Assembly (NCBI GenBank): GCA_963755335.1
Contig: CAVWJW010000008.1
Location: 1,054,001-1,118,000 of the forward strand
Length of the DNA stretch: 64,000 nucleotides
Direction: 5' to 3'
DNA from: UBA10649 sp963755335
Lineage (GTDB): Bacteria > Actinomycetota > Actinomycetes > S36-B12
Part shown: piece by piece, positions 20,067 through 28,952 of the stretch
Numbering within the stretch: position 1 is the stretch's first letter
How the letters are laid out: each line of letters opens with the position of its first letter
Notes under the pieces: generated by a model
Database searches by the model: none
Told to the model about the DNA's origin: nothing
What the model saw: only the letters and a program-made list of their open reading frames with translations
Translations under genes and position numbers: made by a program

Positions 20067-21131
20067 GCCTCGACGCAGCGGCGCCCCTCCCGTGGGCCAG
20101 CGCCGAGGCCACCTCCATCGGGTCCTTCCCGGGGACGTTCCCGCGGGAGAGCGCCCGCATCGTCGCGGGGGAGCTGGCCGGGTTCGTGCACGTCGCCGAG
20201 CTGCCGGCCCGCGGACCGGGTGCCGACATGGTCGGCCGGACCGCCGCCATGCTTGCTACGGTGTCGAGCCACTTCGCGGTCGAGACGACCCCGGCGGGGT
20301 GGCGCTTCACGGCGGCGCCCGGCCGCGAGGTCAGACACGCGTGGTCGATGCTTGCCGAGGACCTCGACGCCCTCGAGGAGCAGTCTCAGGACTACGCCGG
20401 GCCGGTGAAGGTCCAGGTGGTCGGCCCCTGGACGCTGGCGGCGGCGCTGGAGATGCGCACGGGGGAGCGCGCTCTCGGCGATCCCAAGGCCGTCTGGGAC
20501 ATCGCCCAGGCGCTTGCTGAGGCGATCGATGGGCAGGTCGCCGAACTGCGCCGCCGACTGCCCAAGTCGGGTCAGGTCGTGGTCCAGATTGACGAGCCGT
20601 CGCTGCCCGCGGTCCTCGAGGGCCGCATCGGCACGGCGAGCGGCCTTTCCGCGTATCGGGCGATCGACGGGCAGGCGGCGGAGCGGGTTCTCGGTCATGT
20701 GATCCGCGGCCGGGCCAGCGATGTCGTGGGCGTGCACTGCTGCGCGATTGATGTCCCCCTCGACCTCTTACGAGCGAGCGGTGCGAGGTTTGTCAGCGTC
20801 GACTTCGTGCCCCTGGTGAACGACCACTCACTCGACGACGGCCTCGGCCAGGCATGGGAGGCAGGGCTGGGCGTCCTGGCGGGCTGCGTGCCCGCCGTCG
20901 GTGTCGGACCCCTGGGGGATCGTGAGGCAAGTGCGCCGCTGCGCGCGGTGCTGCACCGGCTCGGTCTCGAGGATCCGCAATGGCTCGACGCAGGTGGCCA
21001 TCACGCCCTCCTGCGGGCTGGCCGGGGCATCACCCGAGTGGGTGCGAACCGCGCTGGCGGCGTGCACCGCGGCGGGACGCGTGGTGCGGCAGGACGAGAC
21101 GGAGGGCAGGGAGGCGATCGATGGCGGATGA
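20063..21131 (+). CDS. MetE-like cobalamin-independent methionine synthase family protein (apparent frameshift)
   Basis: About 355 residues after correction, equal to the C-terminal catalytic half of MetE only. It starts with ATSIGSFPGTFPRESA and carries likely zinc ligands in DVVGVHCCAIDVP and, near the end, TPSCGLAG. The frame changes at about 20990-20995 (one extra base in GCAGGTGG); the end continues as VAITPSCGLAGASPEWVRTA and stops at 21131. Such stand-alone half proteins are common in actinobacteria beside mnmA and ligA. They are usually called methionine synthase, but their methyl donor is not settled. It overlaps ligA by 11 bp. Confidence 0.85.
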
Positions 21132-23339
21132 TCCGGGGTCGACATCCGTTCCGGCGGATGCGCGGTCGCGATGGGTCGAGCTGGTCGATGCGATCAACCA
21201 GGCGCGTTCGCTGTACTACCAGCAGGACGCGCCCACGCTGTCCGACGACGAGTACGACGCGCTGTTCCGCGAGCTGGTCGCACTCGAGCAGGCGTGGCCC
21301 GAACTGCAGAGCGGTGAGTCGCCGACCCAGACCGTCGGTGGCGCGCGTGCGGAGATGTTCGATCCGGTGCGCCACCTGCAGCGGCTGTACTCGCTCGACA
21401 ACGCTTTTGACGAGGGCGAGCTGCGGGCCTGGCTCGATCGCGTCGAGAAGGGTCTGGGTGAGGTCCCCGACCTGCTGTGCGAGCTCAAGATCGACGGGCT
21501 TGCCGTGGACGCGGTGTACGTCGACGGTCGACTGACCACGCTCGCGACGCGCGGCGACGGACGCGTCGGCGAGGACGTCACGTACAACGCGACGTTCATC
21601 GCCTCGGTGCCCCAGCGGCTCGCCTCCGCCAGCGGCCAGCCGGTGCCCCGCCTGCTCGAGGTGCGCGGCGAGGTGTTCTTGCCGGTGGCGGAGTTCGAGC
21701 GCATCAACTCCGAGCAGCAGGACCTCGGCATGGCGGCGTTCGCCAATCCGCGCAACGCAGCAGCTGGCGGGCTGCGTCAACGGGTCGACCGGCGAGAGAC
21801 CGAACTGGCCTCGGCGCGCAAGTCGGCCGGCGGCAGCGCGCGCAGTGAGTCGAAGATCGCGCGGATGGACGCCGAGCTTGGCGCGGGCACTCAATCGCCT
21901 GCGGGCGCTTCAGCTGACCGTGCACGGAATCGGCGCGGTCGAGGGGGTCAGCTTCTCCCGCCAGAGCGAGGGATACGCGCTGCTCGCCGATCTCGGCCTG
22001 CCCGTCAGTGCCCGTGCAAAGGTGCATCCGTCCGCCGAAGGAGCCCTGGAGTACATCGCGTACTACGGCGAGCACCGGCACGACATCGAGCATGAGATCG
22101 ACGGCGTGGTCGTCAAGGTGGACTCGCTGCTGCTGCAGGCGAAACTGGGCCAGACGTCCCGCGCCCCCCGGTGGGCGATCGCCTACAAGTACCCGCCGGA
22201 GGTCGTGCGCACCCGGCTGCTCGATATCCAGGTCAACGTCGGCCGCACCGGGCGCGTGACGCCCGTTCGCCGTCATGCAGCCCGTCCGCGTTGCCGGATC
22301 GACCGTGTCGATGGCCACCCTGCACAACGTGCACGAGGTGGTGCGCAAGGGCGTGCTCATCGGCGACATGGTGTTCCTGCGCAAGGCCGGCGACGTCATC
22401 CCCGAGGTGCTCGGGCCCGTCGTCGACGTACGCGACGGCAGCGAGCGGGCCTTCGTCATGCCGACGCTCTGCCCGGAGTGCGGCACGCCGCTGCGCCCCG
22501 AGAAGGAGGGCGACAAGGACATCCGCTGCCCGAACGCCCGCGCGTGCCCCGCCCAGATGCGCGAGCGGCTGTTCCACGTCGCCTCCCGCGGCGCCCTCGA
22601 CATCGAGGGCCTGGGCTACAAGGCCGCCATCGCGCTGCTCGACTGCGGACTCGTTGCCGACGAGGGCGACGTGTTCCTGCTGACCGCGGCCGACCTGCTG
22701 CGCTGCCCGTTCTTCACCCGGGAGGCAGGCAGGGACGAGTCCGGTCCGCAGCTGACCGAGAACGCGAAGGGAATGCTCGCCAACCTCGACGCCGCGCGAG
22801 CGCAGCCGCTGTGGCGGGTGCTCGTGGCCCTGTCGATCCGGCATGTCGGGCCGACGGCGGCGCAGGGCCTCGCCCGCCAGTTCCGGACCCTGGACGCCGT
22901 GGCCGCCGCGTCCGTCGAGGACCTCGCCGCCACCGACGGCGTCGGGATGATCATCGCCGAGGCGGTCCGCGACTGGTTCGCCGTCGACTGGCATCGCGAG
23001 GTTGTCGACAAGTGGCGCCGCGGAGGGGTGCGCATGGAGGACGACGCCGTCGACGCGGGCGACCAGCCCCTCGCCGGGGTCACCGTCGTGATCACCGGGG
23101 CGCTCGAGGGCTTCACCCGTGACAGTGCGGCACAGGCCGTCACCGACCTCGGCGGCAAGGTGGCCTCGTCCGTCTCGAAGGCCACCGACCTGCTGGTGCA
23201 GGGTGATCCGGGATCGAAGCCGAGCAGCAAGGCCAAGAAGGCCGAGCAGCTAGGGGTGCCCGTGGTCGGGCTCGACGGCTTCGTCGTACTTCTGTCGGAC
23301 GGTGTCGACGCTGCCCTGTCGCACCGAGCGGATTCCTGA
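21121..23339 (+). CDS. ligA: NAD-dependent DNA ligase (two apparent frameshifts)
   Basis: About 738 residues when read through two shifts, near 21879-21885 and 22264 (one extra base each). It joins nicks in replication and repair and is essential. Domains in order: Ia (DAPTLSDDEYDALFREL), adenylation with catalytic Lys in CELKIDGLAVDAVYVDGR and DIEHEIDGVVVKVDS, OB fold (VGRTGRVTPFAVMQPVRVAG, spanning the second shift), the four-Cys zinc finger (CPECGTPLRPE, RCPNARACP), helix-hairpin-helix, and a C-terminal BRCT (GVTVVITGALEGFTRDSA). A charged insert of about 30 residues lies between LRQ and LTVHGIG. Loss of an essential gene is implausible, so the shifts are probably errors. Confidence 0.93.
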
Positions 23340-23372
23340 ACGCCGACACGCGCCGCGTGTGATGCTGCCGCT

Positions 23373-23942
23373 ATGAGCGCCTCCGTCACAGTCCTGCACA
23401 ACGGCTACGTCGGTCCGGAGGACGACGCCGGGCTCCACGTGGGCTCCACGGTCACCCTGGTCTCGCAGGGCGACACGCACGTGATCGTGGACCCCGGACT
23501 GGTCGCCACGACGGGCCTCATCCTCGACCCCTTGCGCGCCCTGGGCCTTGATCCGGAGCAGGTCACCGACGTCGTCTTCAGCCACCAGCACATCGACCAC
23601 ACGCTCAACGCCGCACTGTTCCCGGCCGCTCGCTTCCACGACTTCGCGGCGGTCTACCAGGGCGACCTGTGGCTCGACGAGGATGCCGAGGGGCGCGCCC
23701 TGGCCGACGACATCCGGCTGATCCGCACTCCGGGCCACACGGTCGAGGACATCTCGACGGTGGTGCAGACCGCCGACGGACTGATCGTGTGCACGCATGC
23801 CTGGTGGTACGAGGCCGGGCCGCAGGAGGACCCGTACGCGCCGGACCCCGACGTCCTGCGGGCCTCCCGCGAGCGCATCCTCGCCTTGCAGCCGGCGCTG
23901 GTGATCCCCGGTCACGGCGTGCCGTTCGCGCCTGCGCCCTGA
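23373..23942 (+). CDS. metallo-beta-lactamase-fold hydrolase
   Basis: A 189-residue cytoplasmic metal hydrolase. The first metal motif is VVFSHQHIDHTLNA (HxHxDH), the next metal His is in IRTPGHTVEDIS, and another is in VIPGHGVPFAPA. It resembles the small MBLAC1-like group. TGATGCT 6 nt before ATG 23373 suggests a leaderless message, and a 15-bp palindrome (23346-23360) lies just upstream. Substrate unknown. Confidence 0.85.
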   Translation: MSASVTVLHNGYVGPEDDAGLHVGSTVTLVSQGDTHVIVDPGLVATTGLILDPLRALGLDPEQVTDVVFSHQHIDHTLNAALFPAARFHDFAAVYQGDLWLDEDAEGRALADDIRLIRTPGHTVEDISTVVQTADGLIVCTHAWWYEAGPQEDPYAPDPDVLRASRERILALQPALVIPGHGVPFAPAP

Positions 23943-24103
23943 TCCCACGTCTGCTGCTGGTGCGTCACTCGTGGCTGACCTCGCACCGATCCGGCGCCAC
24001 TCGTGGCTGGTGTTCGTCCGATTTGTCCAGCCACGCCTGACGCCGGTGGGGGATGAACCGACGGCGCGGCGGGTGCGGATGGGCCGTCAATAGGATGACG
24101 CGC
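23943..24103. other. intergenic region with short direct repeat
   Basis: No gene is visible. CACTCGTGGCTG occurs twice, at 23966-23977 and 23998-24009. TAGGAT (24091-24096) lies 7 nt before the gatC ATG and is a leaderless-type -10 box. Confidence 0.5.
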
Positions 24104-24400
24104 ATGACAGCGATCACCCGTGCCGATGTCGAGCACCTGGCCAGGCTGGCCCGGCTCGAGCTGAGCGCCGACGAGCTCGACCACTACGCCGGCCAGCTGG
24201 ACGTGATCCTCCAGTCCGTGGCCCGCGTCTCGGAGGTGGTCGCCGACGACATCCCTCCGACCTCGCACCCGATTCCCATGGAGAACGTCTTCCGCGAGGA
24301 CGTCGCCCGCCCCGGGCTCGACCGCGACACGGTGGCCGCCGGCGCTCCCGCGTGGGAGGACGACCGCTTCCGCGTGCCGCGCATCCTGGACGAGGAGTGA
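24104..24400 (+). CDS. gatC: Asp-tRNA(Asn)/Glu-tRNA(Gln) amidotransferase subunit C
   Basis: A 98-residue small subunit that stabilises GatA in the GatCAB complex. It shows ITRADVEHLARLARLELSAD, YAGQLDVILQSVARVSEV and the conserved end region (HPIPMENVFREDV ... ILDEE). The ATG at 24104 is chosen over 24095 because TAGGAT ends 7 nt upstream. It is first in gatC-gatA-gatB, the genes overlapping or nearly touching. Confidence 0.93.
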   Translation: MTAITRADVEHLARLARLELSADELDHYAGQLDVILQSVARVSEVVADDIPPTSHPIPMENVFREDVARPGLDRDTVAAGAPAWEDDRFRVPRILDEE

Positions 24401-24402
24401 CC

Positions 24403-25920
24403 GTGACGCTCATCGACTCGGGCCTCGAGAAGGACCTCACCCGGCAGGACGCCGCAGTGCTCGCCCGCGCCATCGCCGAGGGCGAGGTGTCCTCCCGTGA
24501 GGTCACCCAGGCACACCTCGACCGCATCGCCAGCGTCGACGATCGCGTCCACGCGTTCCTGCATGTCGACACCGAGGCGGCCCTCGAGGCGGCCGATCGC
24601 GTCGATGCGAAGCGTGCGGCGGGCGACTCGCTCGGCCCGCTCGCCGGTGTGCCTCTGGCGCTCAAGGACGTGCTGACGATGAAGGGCGTGCCCACCACGT
24701 GTGGGTCACGCGTCCTCGAAGGATGGCGCCCGCCCTACGACTCGACGGTCGTCGAGAGGCTGCGCGCGGCCGACATCGTCATCCTCGGCAAGACGAACAT
24801 GGACGAGTTCGCCATGGGCTCGTCGACCGAGCACTCCGCGTACGGCCCCACCCACAACCCGTGGGACCTCGAGCGCATCCCCGGTGGCTCGGGTGGGGGG
24901 TCAGCGGCGTCGCTGGCCGCGTTCGAGGCGCCTCTGGCGATCGGGACCGACACCGGCGGCTCGATCCGCCAGCCGGCAGCCGTCACCGGAACCGTCGGCG
25001 TCAAGCCCACGTACGGCGGGGTCTCGCGGTTCGGCCTCGTCGCCCTGGCGTCTTCGCTCGACCAGGCCGGTCCCTGCGGGCGCACGGTGCTCGACACCGC
25101 GCTGCTGCACGCTGCGATCGCCGGTCACGACCCGCGCGACTCCACGTCCATCGACGCCCCCGTTCCTGACGTGGTCGCGGCGGCCCGCAAGGGCGACGTC
25201 CGCGGACTGCGCATCGGACTCGTCAAGGAGCTGAGGGGCGAGGGCTACCAGACCGGCGTCCAGCAGCGCTTCGACGAGGCGGTGGCCCTGCTCACCGGGC
25301 TCGGAGCCGAGGTGGTCGAGGTCTCGTGCCCGCACTTCGACTACGCCCTGGGCGCCTACTACCTCATCCTGCCGTCGGAGGCCTCGAGCAACCTCGCCAA
25401 GTTCGACGGCATGCGCTACGGCCTTCGCGTCGGCGACGACGGCAGCAACTCCGTCGAGCAGGTCATGGCACTGACCCGAGAGGCCGGCTTCGGTGCGGAG
25501 GTCAAGCGCCGCATCATGATCGGCACGTATGCGCTGTCGAGCGGCTACTACGACGCCTACTACGGGCAGGCGCAGAAGGTCCGCACGCTCATCACCCGCG
25601 ACTTCAACGCGGCGTTCGAGCAGGTCGACGTACTGGTCTCCCCGACGGCGCCGACCACCGCGTTCAAGATCGGCGACAAGGTCGACGATCCGATCGCCAT
25701 GTACCTCAACGACATCGCCACCATCCCGGTGAACCTGGCGGGCAACGCCGCCATGTCGCTTCCGATCGGCCTCGCACCGGAGGACGGCCTGCCGGTGGGG
25801 CTGCAGATCATGGCCCCCCCGATGGCCGATGACCGCCTGTACCTCGTCGGCTCAGCGCTCGAGGCGGCGCTTGTCGACCGATGGGGACACCTGCTGATCG
25901 AGGAGGTGCCGTCGCTGTGA
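24403..25920 (+). CDS. gatA: Asp-tRNA(Asn)/Glu-tRNA(Gln) amidotransferase subunit A
   Basis: A 505-residue amidase-signature subunit that releases ammonia from glutamine. The catalytic triad is visible as Lys in VPLALKDVLTMKGV and serines in PGGSGGGSAA and GTDTGGSIRQPAA. GTG 24403 follows GAGGAG with 5-nt spacing; a GTG at 24397 overlapping the gatC stop is the alternative. Works with GatB, which receives the ammonia and amidates Glu-tRNA(Gln) or Asp-tRNA(Asn). Confidence 0.96.
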   Translation: MTLIDSGLEKDLTRQDAAVLARAIAEGEVSSREVTQAHLDRIASVDDRVHAFLHVDTEAALEAADRVDAKRAAGDSLGPLAGVPLALKDVLTMKGVPTTCGSRVLEGWRPPYDSTVVERLRAADIVILGKTNMDEFAMGSSTEHSAYGPTHNPWDLERIPGGSGGGSAASLAAFEAPLAIGTDTGGSIRQPAAVTGTVGVKPTYGGVSRFGLVALASSLDQAGPCGRTVLDTALLHAAIAGHDPRDSTSIDAPVPDVVAAARKGDVRGLRIGLVKELRGEGYQTGVQQRFDEAVALLTGLGAEVVEVSCPHFDYALGAYYLILPSEASSNLAKFDGMRYGLRVGDDGSNSVEQVMALTREAGFGAEVKRRIMIGTYALSSGYYDAYYGQAQKVRTLITRDFNAAFEQVDVLVSPTAPTTAFKIGDKVDDPIAMYLNDIATIPVNLAGNAAMSLPIGLAPEDGLPVGLQIMAPPMADDRLYLVGSALEAALVDRWGHLLIEEVPSL

Positions 25921-27443
25921 CTGCGGTGAGCACGGGACACGAGACGATGGACTACGACGAGGTCATGGCGGCGTTCGAGCCGGTGATCGGCCTCGAGACA
26001 CACGTCGAGCTGGGCACCAACTCGAAGATGTTCTGCGCCTGCCCGACGGCGTTCGGCGCGGAGCCGAACACGCAGGTCTGCCCGGTGTGCCTCGGGCTGC
26101 CCGGATCGCTGCCCGTCGTCAACCGCATGGCGGTCGAGTCGACCATCCGGATGGGGCTGTCGCTGAACTGCTCGATCGCGCCCTGGTGCCGGTTCGCGCG
26201 CAAGAACTACTTCTACCCCGACATGCCGAAGGACTACCAGATCAGTCAGTACGACGAGCCGCTGTGCTCGGACGGCTGGCTCGACGTGACGGTCGACACC
26301 GACGACGGACCGCGGGTGTTCCGCGTCGAGATCGAGCGGGTCCACATGGAGGAGGACACGGGCAAGCTCACGCACTCCGGTGGCGCCACCGGCCGCATCC
26401 ACGGGGCCGACTACTCGCTGGTCGACTACAACCGCGCGGGCATTCCGCTGATCGAGATCGTCACCAAGCCGATCGTCGGCACGGGTGCCCTCGCCCCGCA
26501 GGTGGCCAAGGCCTACGTCACGGAACTGCGCAACCTCATGCGCGCGCTGGGCGTGTCCGACGTCCGCATGGAGGAGGGATCGCTGCGCTGCGACGTCAAC
26601 GTGTCGTTGAACCGGCCCGGCGATGACTGGGGGACCCGCAGCGAGACGAAGAACGTCAACTCGCTGCGTTCCGTCGAGCGGGCCGTCCACTCCGAGATCG
26701 AGCGTCAGGGCGCCGTCCTGACGGCCGGCGGGCGGATCGTCCAGGAGACCCGGCACTTCCACGAGGACACCGGGCGATCGACGTCCGGCCGCTCTAAGGA
26801 GCAGGCCGAGGACTACCGGTACTTCCCCGAGCCCGACCTCGTCCCAGTCGCGGCCTCCCTCGCGTGGATCGATGAGCTGCGCCTCACCCTGCCCGAGCTG
26901 CCCTCCGACAAGCGGGCCCGACTGCAGGCCGAGTGGGGCATCGGCGAGCACGAGCTGGCCACGATCGTCAACGCCGGTGCGCTCGATCTGGTCGAGCAGA
27001 CGATCGCCGAGGGGGTCGAGCCTGCCGCGGCCCGCAAGTGGTGGACCGGAGAGCTCACCCGCATCGCCAACGACCGTGAGATCGAGCTCGTGGACGTGCC
27101 TGTCACCCCGGCGCAGATCCGTCGCGTCGAGGCCCTCGTGGCCGACGGGAGCCTGAACGACAAGCTGGCCCGCCAGGTCTTCGACGGCATCGTCAGTGGC
27201 GAGGGCGACGTTGACGAGGTCGTGGCCGGTCGCGGCCTCGCGATCGTCAGCGACGACTCGTCGCTGCTCGCCGCCATCGACCAGGCCCTCGCCGAGCAGC
27301 CCGACGTCGCCGAGAAGATCCGCGGAGGCAAGGTGCAGGCGGCAGGTGCGATCGTCGGCGCGGTCATGAAGGCGACGCGCGGCCAGGCCGATGCGGCCAA
27401 GGTGCGGGCGCTCCTGCTCGAGCGCCTCGGCGTCGCGGAGTAG
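25917..27443 (+). CDS. gatB: Asp-tRNA(Asn)/Glu-tRNA(Gln) amidotransferase subunit B
   Basis: A 508-residue subunit that phosphorylates and amidates misacylated tRNA. Family signatures are VIGLETHVELGTNSKMFCAC, the zinc-type CPVCLGLPGSLPVVN, YFYPDMPKDYQISQYDEPL, RVHMEEDTGKLTH and SDVRMEEGSLRCDVNVS; a tail domain follows at the C-terminus. The start GTG 25917 overlaps the gatA stop by 4 bp behind AGGAGGT. Confidence 0.96.
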   Translation: MTAVSTGHETMDYDEVMAAFEPVIGLETHVELGTNSKMFCACPTAFGAEPNTQVCPVCLGLPGSLPVVNRMAVESTIRMGLSLNCSIAPWCRFARKNYFYPDMPKDYQISQYDEPLCSDGWLDVTVDTDDGPRVFRVEIERVHMEEDTGKLTHSGGATGRIHGADYSLVDYNRAGIPLIEIVTKPIVGTGALAPQVAKAYVTELRNLMRALGVSDVRMEEGSLRCDVNVSLNRPGDDWGTRSETKNVNSLRSVERAVHSEIERQGAVLTAGGRIVQETRHFHEDTGRSTSGRSKEQAEDYRYFPEPDLVPVAASLAWIDELRLTLPELPSDKRARLQAEWGIGEHELATIVNAGALDLVEQTIAEGVEPAAARKWWTGELTRIANDREIELVDVPVTPAQIRRVEALVADGSLNDKLARQVFDGIVSGEGDVDEVVAGRGLAIVSDDSSLLAAIDQALAEQPDVAEKIRGGKVQAAGAIVGAVMKATRGQADAAKVRALLLERLGVAE

Positions 27444-27445
27444 CG

Positions 27446-28312
27446 ATGCTGGGCGCGCTGGTTCCGCTGGACGTGCGGCCCGCGCCCTCACCGGTGCCCC
27501 TTGTCGACGATCTCGACGAGGTGGCCTTCTACGTGCCGCCGTACATGGGTGGCGTCGAGGATCTCGCGCTGATGGCGAGCATGCCGAACCTGCGGGTCGT
27601 GCAGCTGCTGACGGCCGGGTTCGAGAACGCCCTGGCACAGCTGCCGAACGGCGTCACCTTGTGCAACGCCGCTGGGGTCCACGACGCGAGCACGGCCGAA
27701 CTGGCGGTTGGCCTGACCATCGCCTCGCTTCGCGGGCTCGACGACTTCGCCCGCGCGATGCCCTCGGGTGCGTGGCTCTTCGGCCGGCGCGAGTCGCTCG
27801 CCGACAAGCGGGTGATCGTCATCGGAGCCGGGGGAGTCGGCCAGGCGATCCGCAGCCGCCTTGAGCCGTTCGAGGCCGACGTGACGATGATCGCGACCAC
27901 GGCACGCCCTGGCGTCCACGCCTTCTCCGAGCTGCCCGAGCTCCTGCCACGTGCCGACGTGGTCATCCTCGCCGTGCCCCTGACTGGCGCGACGAGGGGG
28001 ATGGTCGACGCGCCGTTCCTCGCCCTGATGGCGGACGGGGCCCTGCTCGTCAACGTCGCACGGGGCCCGGTCGTCGTCACCGAGGCACTCGTCGAGCAGG
28101 TGGGCGCCGGGCGCCTGCGCGCCGCACTCGACGTGACGGATCCCGAGCCGCTGCCACCTGAACACTCCTTGTGGACCCTGCCAAGCGTCCTCATCAGCCC
28201 GCACGTCGGCGGCAACACGTCCGCGTTCCTGCCCCGCGCACGCGTGCTCGTCGCCGAGCAGTTGCAGCGTTTCGTTGCTGGCGATGCGCTGCGCTTCGTA
28301 GTGTCCCCTTAG
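27446..28312 (+). CDS. D-isomer-specific 2-hydroxyacid dehydrogenase
   Basis: A 288-residue NAD(P)-dependent dehydrogenase related to phosphoglycerate and glyoxylate reductases. The Rossmann motif is VIVIGAGGVGQAI; catalytic residues appear as Arg in LVNVARGPVVV, Glu/Asp in DVTDPEPLPPEH and His in LISPHVGGNTSAF. It starts 2 bp after gatB and is probably co-transcribed with it. Substrate unknown. Confidence 0.88.
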   Translation: MLGALVPLDVRPAPSPVPLVDDLDEVAFYVPPYMGGVEDLALMASMPNLRVVQLLTAGFENALAQLPNGVTLCNAAGVHDASTAELAVGLTIASLRGLDDFARAMPSGAWLFGRRESLADKRVIVIGAGGVGQAIRSRLEPFEADVTMIATTARPGVHAFSELPELLPRADVVILAVPLTGATRGMVDAPFLALMADGALLVNVARGPVVVTEALVEQVGAGRLRAALDVTDPEPLPPEHSLWTLPSVLISPHVGGNTSAFLPRARVLVAEQLQRFVAGDALRFVVSP

Positions 28313-28329
28313 CCACCGGGAGGCCCCCC

Positions 28330-28911
28330 TTGAAGCGACTCATTGCGGCAGCCGCGATCCTGCTCACCATCGGCGCGATGGCCCCGGCGGCGATGGCCGC
28401 GGGCACGACCACCATCACCCTGAGGATCACCCGGTGTGGCGGCTGCGAGGTGCAGCCGATGCTTATGCGAACCGATGCCGATGGAAAGCTCGCGACCTAC
28501 ACCGGAACCAAGGTCAAGGTGCGCAAGGGCGTCGCCATCATGAAGGTGCCCACGGACAACACGCCGGGCATGTCATTCCTGCTCGACGGACCCACGGCGG
28601 CCGCCATCGACGCGGTGCCGGTCCTCGTCACCCAGTACCGCGGCCATCGACCCGGCAGTGTGGTGACGCCGGCACAGGCCAAGGCGGCGAAGAAGGCCAG
28701 CGGGTGCTGGGTCGGGACCTCGGCCGGCAGCGTCACCCTGACCGCCCGCGCCACGACGGTCAGGCTCCCCGCCTTCCCGGCCGACGGGACCACGACTCCT
28801 GTCACGACCGCGTGGCTGGTGCCGACGGCCAAGGCCGTCGGCGGGTTCGACGACGTCACGAAGGGCGTTCTGGCCACCCAGAACGGCGGCTGGCCCTGCA
28901 ACGCGGGGTAG
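28330..28911 (+). CDS. secreted protein of unknown function
   Basis: A 193-residue protein from a TTG start 6 nt after GGGAGG. Residues 1-24 are a Sec signal peptide (MKRLIAAAAILLTIGAMAPA, cleavage near AMAAG). The mature part is beta-rich with four Cys (TRCGGCEVQ, SGCWVG and WPCNAG near the end), probably disulfide-bonded outside the cell. I recognise no domain. It follows the dehydrogenase gene by 17 bp. Confidence 0.72.
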   Translation: MKRLIAAAAILLTIGAMAPAAMAAGTTTITLRITRCGGCEVQPMLMRTDADGKLATYTGTKVKVRKGVAIMKVPTDNTPGMSFLLDGPTAAAIDAVPVLVTQYRGHRPGSVVTPAQAKAAKKASGCWVGTSAGSVTLTARATTVRLPAFPADGTTTPVTTAWLVPTAKAVGGFDDVTKGVLATQNGGWPCNAG

Positions 28912-28952
28912 TCGGGGGTCCCAGGCGGCGCCCGCGTCAATAGGCTGCCGCC

